This document shows, one piece after another, positions 17,130 to 29,285 of a stretch of 64,000 bases of DNA. The translations under genes and the position numbers were made by a program. Source of the DNA: Byssovorax sp. (GTDB lineage: Bacteria > Myxococcota_A > Polyangia > Polyangiales > Polyangiaceae); the NCBI GenBank assembly GCA_025362495.1, contig JANYGI010000126.1, positions 117,815 to 181,814 on the forward strand, read 5' to 3'. Within the stretch, counting starts at the first letter, position 1, and each line of letters begins with the position of its first letter. The notes beneath the pieces are model-generated. The model worked only from the letters and a program-made list of their open reading frames with translations. It was not told where the DNA came from and searched no databases.

Positions 17130-17935
17130 GAACGCTGCTGATGGCGATGGCCACGTTAATCGTGACGGGCTGCTCGCTCGGTCAGGGCACGGGCGAGGTG
17201 AAGAGCGACAAGCTTTTCGCGCACGAGTGCTGGGGTCAGGTCGACGGCGGCGGCAACCCGGCCGAGCAGAGCTACGATCTGCAGCCCGACTTTTTCGCGG
17301 CGAACCCGTACCGATCGACGCTGCAGATCCGCGTCCAGGCCGGCAACGATCTGCAAGAGGTCTCCGACGGGATCGCCGTGCTGATCGACGACGTGCCGAA
17401 GATCCGCGCCGCGCTCGACGTCGCGCGCACGCTGCAGTCGGCCGACGCGGGCGTGGCCGACGCCGGCGCGAGCGACGCGGGCGCGAGCGACGCCGACGCT
17501 GCGTGCGCGCCTCCCCCCGGCGCGACGGGCGTGCTCGGTCCTCACGCCGACGGGACGGCCACGTTCCAGGTGGCGCTCCCCGCGGGCGTGACGCCGCCGG
17601 GCTCGCCCAGCGTTCCCCCGCCGGATCTACTCGCCGATCCGCCGATCGTCCACATCGCGTTCTACCTCCACCGCTCGTGCCACAACCAGAACACGGTGCT
17701 CTACGCGGTGAGCGGGACGGTGACGTTCACCGCGCTCTTCAGCGGCGATCCCAACGAGAGCAGCGCCGCCGAGAAGCTCATCGAGGTGCCGCGCCTCGAC
17801 GTGCAGGTCGGGGACATCCGCGACGTGCCGCTCGGCGCGTACCCCCGGGAAATCCCCTGCGACCTGCAATCGCGTCTCCACGGGAGCTTCAAGTTCTATT
17901 TCGACCGCGGCCAGCCCGCGCAGCCGTTTCCCTGA
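17126..17935 (+). CDS. Lipoprotein of unknown function
   Basis: A 269-aa protein whose ATG overlaps the mnmA stop by 4 bp. The N-terminus MRTLLMAMATLIVTGCSLG is a type II signal peptide with lipobox VTGC. A central stretch repeats ASDAGASDADA-like residues as a flexible linker. The rest shows conserved-looking beta segments and several Cys (CWGQ, CAPPPG, RSCHNQ, IPCDLQ) but I recognise no family. It ends about 140 bp before the Ser/Thr kinase gene. Probably exported and membrane-anchored; the coupling to mnmA is likely accidental. Confidence 0.75.
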   Translation: MRTLLMAMATLIVTGCSLGQGTGEVKSDKLFAHECWGQVDGGGNPAEQSYDLQPDFFAANPYRSTLQIRVQAGNDLQEVSDGIAVLIDDVPKIRAALDVARTLQSADAGVADAGASDAGASDADAACAPPPGATGVLGPHADGTATFQVALPAGVTPPGSPSVPPPDLLADPPIVHIAFYLHRSCHNQNTVLYAVSGTVTFTALFSGDPNESSAAEKLIEVPRLDVQVGDIRDVPLGAYPREIPCDLQSRLHGSFKFYFDRGQPAQPFP

Positions 17936-18072
17936 CGATCACCCGTCGGACCGCGGCAAGTTCGTCACGCGGCAGCCCATCCTTCGCCACGAGCTTTACA
18001 TCGCGAAGCGGTGTCCGATACCCTTGAAGGGCTCGGCACAGCCCCACGTTCGCCGTAGCCTTGCAACTGCCC

Positions 18073-20652
<2,580 letters not shown>

Positions 20653-20689
20653 GTCTGCCGCGCGGGGCTCTCGCTGCTAGAGAGCGCGC

Positions 20690-22153
20690 GTGGCAGTCCT
20701 GTTTCCCAAGGGTCGTAAAACCAGCATCGGTCCGGCGCTCCACGCGCGCCCTCAGGGTCCCTCGAAGGGCCCTCGCAAGCCCGCGGAGCCGGTGCGCGGG
20801 CCTCGACCCGAGCGCAACAAGCGGCCGACCCTGACGACGGCCACGCTGCGCATCGACAACCTCGCGTCGGGCGGCGACGGCGTCGGCCGACTCGAGAGCG
20901 GCGAGGTGGTCTTCATCCCCGACACGGCCCCGGGCGAGCGCGTCGAGGCGTCGATCGATCTCGGCCAGAAGCCCGCGCAAGGTCGCGTCCTGCAGATCCT
21001 CGAGCGCTCCCCCGATCGCGTGGCGCCGCCCTGTGCCTACGTCGCGGTCTGCGGCGGATGCGACTGGATGCATCTCGCTGCCTCCGCGCAAGAGCGCGCC
21101 CACGTCGCCGTCGTGGAGAGCTCGATCACCCGCGCCGCGCCCGGCGTCGAGGTGCCCACGATCGTCAGCCACGCGGCCGCGTCGGCGCTCGGATACCGCA
21201 CGCGCGCCCGGCTTTTCGTGAAGATCGAGCGCGGCAAGCTGCGCCTCGGCTACCGCGGGCAAGGCTCGCACGAGGTCGTCGCGATCGACACGTGCGTGGT
21301 GCTCCACCCCGCGCTCGCGCCGCTGCTCCGTGATTTGCCGGTGGTGCTCCGGGGCGCGACCGGCGACGGCGACGCGCAGATCGCTCGCGGCAAGGGCGGG
21401 GCTCCCGTCGTCGATCTGGCGTGGCGCGGCGAGATCCCCGCGACGACGTGGGCCGCGCTCGACGCCCGCGTGAAGTCGGGGACGTGGGCCGGCGCGCGCA
21501 TCCGCGTCGAGGGATCGAGCGTGCCGGCGGTGTTCGGTGATCCACGGCCGCACGTCGACGGGGCCGACGGCGCGCCGCTGGCGATCGCCGCCGGCGGCTT
21601 CGCGCAGCCTTCGGATCACGGCGCCGCCGCGCTCGCGCGTCGCGTCGACGAGCTCGCGCGCCTCACGAGCGGGCCGCCGGGGCAGGGTGCGCTCTGGAAA
21701 GAAGAGCGCGCTCATCACCTGGTCGAGCTCTTCGCGGGCAGCGGCACGCTGTCGATCTTGCTCGCGCGCGACGTGGCCTCGTTCCACGGGATCGAGCTCG
21801 ACGAGGCCGCCGCCGCGTGCGCCCGCCAGAATTTTGCGGTCCGCGAGCTCGAGGGGAAGTTCACCGTGGCCGACGCCGACGCGCTGGTGATCCCCCCGCG
21901 CGCCGAGATCGTCGTGCTCGATCCTCCGCGCATCGGAGCGACGGGCGCGATCAAGGCGATCATTGCTTCGTCGGCGCGCGTGGTGATCTACGTCGCCTGC
22001 GATCCGCCGACGCTCGCGCGCGATCTCGGGGCCCTCGTTCGCGCGGGCTTCGTGCTCACGCACGTCGAGACGTTCGAGCTCTTCCCGCAGACGAGCCACG
22101 TCGAGACGGTGGTCCGCCTCGTCCGCCCTCGCCCGGGCAACGCGAACCGCTGA
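20690..22153 (+). CDS. TrmA/RumA-type 23S rRNA or tRNA (uracil-5-)-methyltransferase
   Basis: A GTG start gives 487 aa with a basic Pro/Arg-rich N-terminus. A TRAM-like domain (LRIDNLASGGDGVGRLESGE) is followed by the Cys cluster PPCAYVAVCGGCDWMH, the 4Fe-4S motif of RumA/RlmD, whose fourth Cys is expected nearby (DTCVVLHP). The SAM-binding motif is ELFAGSGTLSILLARD; the substrate loop VVLDPPRIGA and the catalytic YVACDPPTLARDL follow. The enzyme methylates C5 of a uridine. The exact target (U747, U1939 or tRNA U54) cannot be told by eye. The insertion between the Cys cluster and the SAM domain makes the protein slightly long. Confidence 0.9.
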   Translation: MAVLFPKGRKTSIGPALHARPQGPSKGPRKPAEPVRGPRPERNKRPTLTTATLRIDNLASGGDGVGRLESGEVVFIPDTAPGERVEASIDLGQKPAQGRVLQILERSPDRVAPPCAYVAVCGGCDWMHLAASAQERAHVAVVESSITRAAPGVEVPTIVSHAAASALGYRTRARLFVKIERGKLRLGYRGQGSHEVVAIDTCVVLHPALAPLLRDLPVVLRGATGDGDAQIARGKGGAPVVDLAWRGEIPATTWAALDARVKSGTWAGARIRVEGSSVPAVFGDPRPHVDGADGAPLAIAAGGFAQPSDHGAAALARRVDELARLTSGPPGQGALWKEERAHHLVELFAGSGTLSILLARDVASFHGIELDEAAAACARQNFAVRELEGKFTVADADALVIPPRAEIVVLDPPRIGATGAIKAIIASSARVVIYVACDPPTLARDLGALVRAGFVLTHVETFELFPQTSHVETVVRLVRPRPGNANR

Positions 22154-22155
22154 CG

Positions 22156-22350
22156 ATGATCCACCGCGTCGACGATCGTTTGCGCGAGGAGGCCCGTCGC
22201 TACCGGCTCGTGTTCGCGTGCCCCGATTGCGTTTCGTTCGATCCCGAAGGCGGAGGCTGCTCGCTCGGCTTCCCCAACGAAATGCACCGTGATCCGAGCC
22301 TTGAAGCGCGCGACGAGGTCGTGTTCTGCAAGGCGTTCGAGCTCGGGTGA
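22156..22350 (+). CDS. Small four-cysteine protein, unknown
   Basis: A 64-aa protein seen only as the tail of a longer shadow ORF in the track. Its ATG lies 2 bp after the methyltransferase stop, and its TGA overlaps the tilS GTG (GTGA), so it sits inside a tight three-gene unit. It has a CPDC pair near residue 22, then CSLG and FCKAF, enough for one zinc or Fe-S site. An amphipathic N-terminal helix (RVDDRLREEARRYRLVF) comes first. I do not recognise a family. Coupling on both sides and ordered composition favour a real gene. Confidence 0.75.
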   Translation: MIHRVDDRLREEARRYRLVFACPDCVSFDPEGGGCSLGFPNEMHRDPSLEARDEVVFCKAFELG

Positions 22351-23234
22351 GCCGGTCACACCCGCCCTCGCTACGGACCCTCGTCGAGCGGGCGGCGCGC
22401 GACGACGGGCTCTTCGCGCGCGGCGAGATCGTGCTCTGCGCCTGCTCCGGCGGAGCCGACTCGACGGCGCTGCTCCACGTACTGGCGATGCTGCGCAAGC
22501 GCCTCGGTCACGAGGTCGTCGCGCACGGCGTCGATCATGGTTTGCGCCCCGAGGCGGCGGGCGAGCTCGCCCTCGCGCAGCAGGTCGCCGAGGCCGCGGG
22601 CGTGCCGTTCTCGATCACGCGCCTCCACGTCGAGCCCGGCGGAAACCTCCAGGCGCGGGCTCGCGCGGCGCGCCTCGAAGCGCTGGGGATCGCGGCAATC
22701 CACGCGGGCGCGAGCGCGATCGCCACGGGCCACACGGCCGACGATCGCGCCGAGACGCTGCTGATGCGCCTGCTCCGCGGCTCGGGACCGCGCGGCCTCG
22801 CGGTGCTCCCGCCCACCGCGCCGCTGCCCGTCGCCTTGCCCGACGATCTGGGCGAGCGGGCGCCGGTGCTCATCCGCCCGCTCCTGCGCGCGCGACGGGC
22901 CGACGTGCTCGCGCACGTGATGCGTCATCGCCTGCAGTTCGCGCACGATCCCAGCAACCTCGATCCGCGCTTCACCCGCGTCCGCGTGCGTCGCGAGCTC
23001 GTCCCGCTGCTCGAAGATCTCTCGCCGCGCGTCGTCGATCACCTCTGTTCCCTGGCCGACATGATGCTGCTCGAGGCCGATCCGCTGGCTGTTCTGGGCC
23101 TCGGACGCGCGCAGCGGCAGGCGATCGAGCGAGCTCAGCGCCTCGGTCGAAAAGGCGTCGAGCTACGGCTCCGCGGCGGTCGTCGTGTCGATGCGACCTT
23201 CCCCGGAGGCCAGATCGTCCTTAACGAGAAGTGA
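22347..23234 (+). CDS. tilS: tRNA(Ile)-lysidine synthetase TilS (short form)
   Basis: A GTG start overlapping the upstream stop gives 295 aa. The PP-loop CSGGADSTALLHVLA (residues ~30-45), VDHGLRPEA and GHTADDRAETLLMRLLRG are the family signatures. TilS converts the wobble cytidine of tRNA-Ile(CAU) to lysidine, using ATP and lysine; the enzyme is normally essential. The protein lacks the long C-terminal domains of the E. coli type and resembles the shorter Aquifex type. In the last ~60 residues, RKGVELRLRGGRRVDATFPGG may be a reduced C-terminal module. ftsH follows after 174 bp, an adjacency also found in other bacteria. Confidence 0.92.
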   Translation: MSRSHPPSLRTLVERAARDDGLFARGEIVLCACSGGADSTALLHVLAMLRKRLGHEVVAHGVDHGLRPEAAGELALAQQVAEAAGVPFSITRLHVEPGGNLQARARAARLEALGIAAIHAGASAIATGHTADDRAETLLMRLLRGSGPRGLAVLPPTAPLPVALPDDLGERAPVLIRPLLRARRADVLAHVMRHRLQFAHDPSNLDPRFTRVRVRRELVPLLEDLSPRVVDHLCSLADMMLLEADPLAVLGLGRAQRQAIERAQRLGRKGVELRLRGGRRVDATFPGGQIVLNEK

Positions 23235-23408
23235 CGGCGCGTCGCCGGGGCCCGCCCGGTTTGTTGAAGAAGCGTGAAGAAACGGGCCCGCGCCGCCGTT
23301 GTGGGCGATAACGAGGTCGCCCGCCTCTCCCGGCGATGGCATGCTGGTTAGAACAAACGTACCATTTCGGAACAGCCCGTCCGGCCGCCCCGGCGGGGAC
23401 ATTCGAGG

Positions 23409-25358
<1,950 letters not shown>

Positions 25359-25419
25359 TTGCCCAGGGGGCCGAACGCGGCCCCCGACCTCGCCGCTCCG
25401 ATTGCGTGAGCGACGACTG

Positions 25420-25465
25420 AAACGAAGAGCGCCGCGATCCTCCGGGACGGCGGCGCTTTTCGTTT
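25420..25465. terminator. Bidirectional intrinsic terminator between ftsH and the porin gene
   Basis: The dyad AAACGAA-GAGCGCCGC / GCGGCGCT-TTTCGTTT has a GC-rich core with an A-rich left arm and T-rich right arm. It can therefore work in both directions, as expected between the convergent ftsH and AlgE-like genes. A second GC hairpin without a T run (GGGGGCC/GGCCCCC, 25366-25385) lies just upstream. Confidence 0.85.
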
Positions 25466-25482
25466 GAGCTCAAACGAATTCG

Positions 25483-26925
25483 CTACGGGGCGTGGATCGT
25501 CGTCTGGAGGAAGGCCCAGTGTTGCAGCTTCGCGGGGCGCCCGGCCTCGATCAAGATCTCGCGGGCGCCGTCGCCGAAGATGAACAGGCCGTAGCCCGCT
25601 TCGAAGTCGACGGGCTTCCACGGGGTGAACTTGAGGGCGTAGTCGATCTCGTGGCCGAGCGCGCTCGACGTCGCGCTCGGTGACGCGCCGACCGGAGCGA
25701 GCGTCGCCGTCGTCCAGCGGCCCTTCTGATCGGCGAGGTTGGCGAAGCGGTAGCCAGCCGTCATCTGCACCTCGTCGCTCGGCTTCACCGCGACCGACGC
25801 GCCCGCCATGAGGATGTTCGACCACGCGAAGAGGCCCATCGGTCCGAGCGTCGTGTGCTCGTCGGGCAAGATGGGATCGAAGCGCTTCTCGGTGCCCGTG
25901 GGCGCACCGCTGTCGCCCGTCGCGTACGCGACCTCGGCGCCGAACGTCACGTGCCACGGCAGCGCAGTCTCGAGGCCGAGACGCGCCGCGAGCGCGAGCG
26001 CCTTCTGATCGCGCAGCACCCCGTACGAGGCGACGCGCCCGAGCTCGTAGGCGGCCTCGACGGCGTAACGGAAGCCGCGGTGATCGCCGGAGATCCTCCC
26101 ATCGATCACGTACGTGTCCGAGGGCGTGAGCGACGCCGGCTCGGGCGCGCGAGCGATGCGCGCGAGGCCTGTCACCTCGACCTGCAGCAGCGGCAAGAGG
26201 TGCCACGTCGCGTCGACTCCATAGAGCTGCGCGCCCGTCCCGGCGGCGGGCTGCTGCGATCCCACCGCGGCCGGCGGCGCGTTGCCGGGGGCCGAGAGCA
26301 GCACGCCCATCGCCTCGATGTCGACGTCGCCGACCTGCACGCCGAGGCGCGCCGCGTCGAGCGATCGCCCCGTCAGCGACCACTCGTTCGCGCCGACGAG
26401 GCGACCGTCACCCCACGTCACGCGCTGCCGCCCGAGCCGCAAGAACGCGCGTCGACCCGAGCGCGTGTGCACGTCGACGTAGGCCTCGAAGGGCGCGAAC
26501 GACGGCAGCGTGGGCTGCCCAGCGCCCGCGACGAGCGCCTCGGTGTCGCCGAGCAGGCGCGCGTCCTGGAGCGTGAAAACACCGGTGACAGGGCCGCGAT
26601 CGACCGCGAGCCCGAGGCGGCTGCGCTCGCTCACGTAGAACTGATCCGGCGTCGCCGCGCCCACGCCGCGCAGCGCGGGCAGCGTCGATCCAGGGCTCTC
26701 GCCGAGCACCGACGTCGTCGCGTAGATCGCCCCGCCGGTGTCGACGGGGTGGCGCCGGTACTCGCCGCGCACGCGCACCTCGAGCGAAGGACGAAACGTC
26801 CACGCGCCGACGACGATCGACTCCGAGAGCGGCGTCGCCTGCGCCCGCGCGAGGGCCGACGTCGAGCACAGCGCGAGCACCGAGGACGCCGAGGCGAGCA
26901 CACGAAGCGGGTTCGATCGGATCAT
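25483..26925 (-). CDS. Alginate-export (AlgE)-like outer-membrane porin
   Basis: A 480-aa protein with a Sec signal peptide (SSVLALCSTSALARAQA). The mature sequence is all beta-like and begins with FRPSLEVRVRGEYR. The segments FYVSERSRLGLAV and RRAFLRLGRQRVTWGDGRLVGANEW match the alginate-export domain family (AlgE type), whose pattern is GRQxxxxGDxRLxG followed by a one-residue-spaced W. The C-terminus (LQHWAFLQTTIHAP) is aromatic-rich. It is probably an anion-selective porin; no polysaccharide-synthesis genes are near, so alginate itself is not implied. Transcribed towards ftsH, and divergent from the next gene with a 189-bp promoter region. Confidence 0.78.
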   Translation of the reverse strand: MIRSNPLRVLASASSVLALCSTSALARAQATPLSESIVVGAWTFRPSLEVRVRGEYRRHPVDTGGAIYATTSVLGESPGSTLPALRGVGAATPDQFYVSERSRLGLAVDRGPVTGVFTLQDARLLGDTEALVAGAGQPTLPSFAPFEAYVDVHTRSGRRAFLRLGRQRVTWGDGRLVGANEWSLTGRSLDAARLGVQVGDVDIEAMGVLLSAPGNAPPAAVGSQQPAAGTGAQLYGVDATWHLLPLLQVEVTGLARIARAPEPASLTPSDTYVIDGRISGDHRGFRYAVEAAYELGRVASYGVLRDQKALALAARLGLETALPWHVTFGAEVAYATGDSGAPTGTEKRFDPILPDEHTTLGPMGLFAWSNILMAGASVAVKPSDEVQMTAGYRFANLADQKGRWTTATLAPVGASPSATSSALGHEIDYALKFTPWKPVDFEAGYGLFIFGDGAREILIEAGRPAKLQHWAFLQTTIHAP

Positions 26926-27114
26926 CGGTCTCGTCGAGGGCGCCGCAGGACCGCGGCTCGGCGCAGTTTAGGCGTCCCGACGCGCTTTGGACAAGGGGCG
27001 GGACGGCGCGCCGCGACCCCGACGCGTTTGCGCGCGCCGGCCTCCCCGAGCGGCCCGTGAATCCCCGCGCAGGCTTCGCGGTCGGCGCGGCCGCGGTGGT
27101 AGGTTCGACCGCTC

Positions 27115-28368
27115 ATGACCGCCCTCCGCATCGAAGTCGCCGAGGCGCGCCTCGAGCGCCGCGGCCTCGCCACCAAGCTGCGCCGCGCGTCCGTCGTGCT
27201 CTTCTTGGCGCCGCTCCTCGCCCTCGCCACGATCGTCGTGTTCCACCTCGGCGTCGACGCGCTCGCGCCGGCCCTCGCCGCGACGATGCTCGCCTCGCCC
27301 GTCGCGGCGATCGCCGCCTACCTCGTGGAGAAGCTCCACCGCGTGCGGCGCGGCGCGCTGATCGTCGACGGCGGCGCCGTCTCGTTGCAGCACGACGCCG
27401 GCCGACTCCACGTCGCGCGCGAGCGCCTCGTCGCGGCGCGCCTCCACGATCGCGACCGCGCCATCGATCTCGATCTCACCGGCGGCGACGTGCTCCGCGT
27501 CCGCGTCCCCACCGCGGCCGACGCGCGCCGCGTGCTTCGCGCGACGGGGCCTGACGTGTCGCGCCGCGCCCTGCGCGTCCCGCTCGGCGCGAGCGCCTTT
27601 CTCGATCGACCCTTCTCCAGCCACGTCTTCCGGCTGGCCTTCGTCGCGACGTTGCTGATCGCCCGCTTCGCGCCGACGCGCGAGTCGGCCGCGACCGTCG
27701 CGCTCGCGGTGTTCACGACGATGCTCCTCGCCTTCGGCCGCGCGCTGATCAGCGCCAGCGAGCTCGTCATCGGCGCCGACGGCGTCACGATCCGCGGTCA
27801 CGTGCGCTCCCGCTTCATCGCCTACGATCGCCTCGCGGGGCTCGACGCGCCGAGGCCACGCGTGCCGGGCGTCGGCGTGCTCGCGCTCCGCCTCGTCGAC
27901 GGATCCACCGTCTCGCTGTCGACGCGCGATCTCTCCGCGGACGCGCGGGTCGAGCTCCTCGCGCGCTTCGAGGAGGCCTCGCGCGCCTGGCGCGACGGCG
28001 GCACCGACACCGCCGTGGAGCACCGCCTCGCGCGCCGCGGGCGACCCGTGGAACAGTGGCGCACATCGTTGACGAGCGCGCTCGAGAGCGCCGAGGGCTA
28101 CCGCGAAGAGCCGCTCACGCGTGAGGCGCTGCTCCGTGTCCTAGCGAGCCCCGCGGCCCCGGCCGAGCAGCGCATCGGCGCGGCGCTCGCGCTCACGCTC
28201 ACGCTCGATCGCCAGCCGGCCGCGCAGGAGATCGTCCTCGACGCCGCGTTCGCCTGCGCCAACCCGCGCCTCCGCATCGCACTCGAAAAGGCGGCAGAGG
28301 GCGAGCTCGACGAGGCCGCGCTCGACGAAGCGATCGCCGACGAAGCGCGGACGCGCGCTGCGTCCTAG
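27115..28368 (+). CDS. Membrane protein with two PH-like halves, unknown
   Basis: A 417-aa protein. Two hydrophobic pairs, FLAPLLALATIVVFHLGVDA with LAATMLASPVAAIAAYL (~25-75) and LAFVATLLIARFA with VALAVFTTMLLAF (~170-210), are each followed by a short beta-rich segment (GALIVDGGAVSLQHD; LVIGADGVTIRGHVRSRFI) reminiscent of bacterial PH-like domains. The C-terminal ~100 residues are helical. No named family is recognised. Its TAG stop overlaps the TAG stop of the convergent lipoprotein gene within the palindrome CTAG. Confidence 0.7.
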   Translation: MTALRIEVAEARLERRGLATKLRRASVVLFLAPLLALATIVVFHLGVDALAPALAATMLASPVAAIAAYLVEKLHRVRRGALIVDGGAVSLQHDAGRLHVARERLVAARLHDRDRAIDLDLTGGDVLRVRVPTAADARRVLRATGPDVSRRALRVPLGASAFLDRPFSSHVFRLAFVATLLIARFAPTRESAATVALAVFTTMLLAFGRALISASELVIGADGVTIRGHVRSRFIAYDRLAGLDAPRPRVPGVGVLALRLVDGSTVSLSTRDLSADARVELLARFEEASRAWRDGGTDTAVEHRLARRGRPVEQWRTSLTSALESAEGYREEPLTREALLRVLASPAAPAEQRIGAALALTLTLDRQPAAQEIVLDAAFACANPRLRIALEKAAEGELDEAALDEAIADEARTRAAS

Positions 28369-29285
28369 GGCTCGAAGTCGTCGCCGCCCTTGGGCTTCTT
28401 CTTCGGCGGCGGAGTCGCTGCGGCGGGCGGCGGCTTCGACGCCGGCGGCGTCGCGGCGGGCGGCTTCTTCGCGGGCGGCTGGCTCGCAGAATTGTTCGCG
28501 GCGGGCGGCGCCTGCGGCGGACGCGCCGCGACCGCGTCGTGCGGCGGGGGCTTCGGCGTCGTGCCCTTTGCCGGCTTGGTCGGGGTCGCATCGACGGGGC
28601 CGCCGCCGCCGCTCGTCTCCAGCGCGCGCGCCAGATCGATCGCGAACTTCGCGGCCACACCGCCCCAGCGCTCGCCGGCCTCGCCGGCCTCGGTCAGCAC
28701 CGCGGCCGACGCGTCGAGCTCCATCGTGATTTCGTCGCGCCGCGCCTGGGGCTCCCCGCGGAACGTCGCCGGCGCTTGGGCCCGCAGATCGGCGCGGATT
28801 TTCTCGAGCTCCGTCGCGCGCGCGCTCACCGCGCCGAGCCGCTGGCTCAGCGTGATCGCGCTCTTCGCCGAGGCCTCGGCGGCCTTCGCCAGATCGTCGG
28901 CCTCGAGGTTGACGACGCCCTTGGCCTTCGCGGTCGAGACCTTCGTCTCGGGCACCAGATCGACATGGAACGCCACGCCCGCGTCGTGGAGCTTCTTCGC
29001 GCGCGTCTCCGCCTCGCCCACCGCGAGCGTCGCCGACGCCGACGCCTCGAGGCCGAGCATCGTCACGAGCGCCGCGCGCGCCGACGCCTCGTCGTCCTTC
29101 GCCTTCTGCCCCTCGGCGCGCAGCGTGAGCACGGCCGTGAAGAAGTCGTCGTAGGTGCCTTGCCCTGTCGTGTACGCCTGCCCTTGCGCCATGTGAGGCA
29201 CCGGCTTGGCGCAGCCGACCGCGCTCGATCCAGCCGTGAAAACAAGCCCCATCGTCACGACGGCGCCCCCGAACCGCGCCTTCAT
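28365..29285 (-). CDS. Helical lipoprotein with Pro/Lys-rich tail, unknown
   Basis: A 306-aa protein. The ATG at 29285 overlaps the stop of the GYF-domain gene (ATGA), so the two are coupled. The signal peptide ends in a lipobox, SSAVGCAK. Residues ~30-230 are largely alpha-helical (AEGQKAKDDEASARAALVTM, AKAAEASAKSAITLSQRLGA), possibly coiled coil. The last ~80 residues are Pro/Ala/Lys low complexity ending KGGDDFEP. It may act with the upstream membrane protein at the cell envelope. No enzymatic motif is seen. Confidence 0.75.
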   Translation of the reverse strand: MKARFGGAVVTMGLVFTAGSSAVGCAKPVPHMAQGQAYTTGQGTYDDFFTAVLTLRAEGQKAKDDEASARAALVTMLGLEASASATLAVGEAETRAKKLHDAGVAFHVDLVPETKVSTAKAKGVVNLEADDLAKAAEASAKSAITLSQRLGAVSARATELEKIRADLRAQAPATFRGEPQARRDEITMELDASAAVLTEAGEAGERWGGVAAKFAIDLARALETSGGGGPVDATPTKPAKGTTPKPPPHDAVAARPPQAPPAANNSASQPPAKKPPAATPPASKPPPAAATPPPKKKPKGGDDFEP

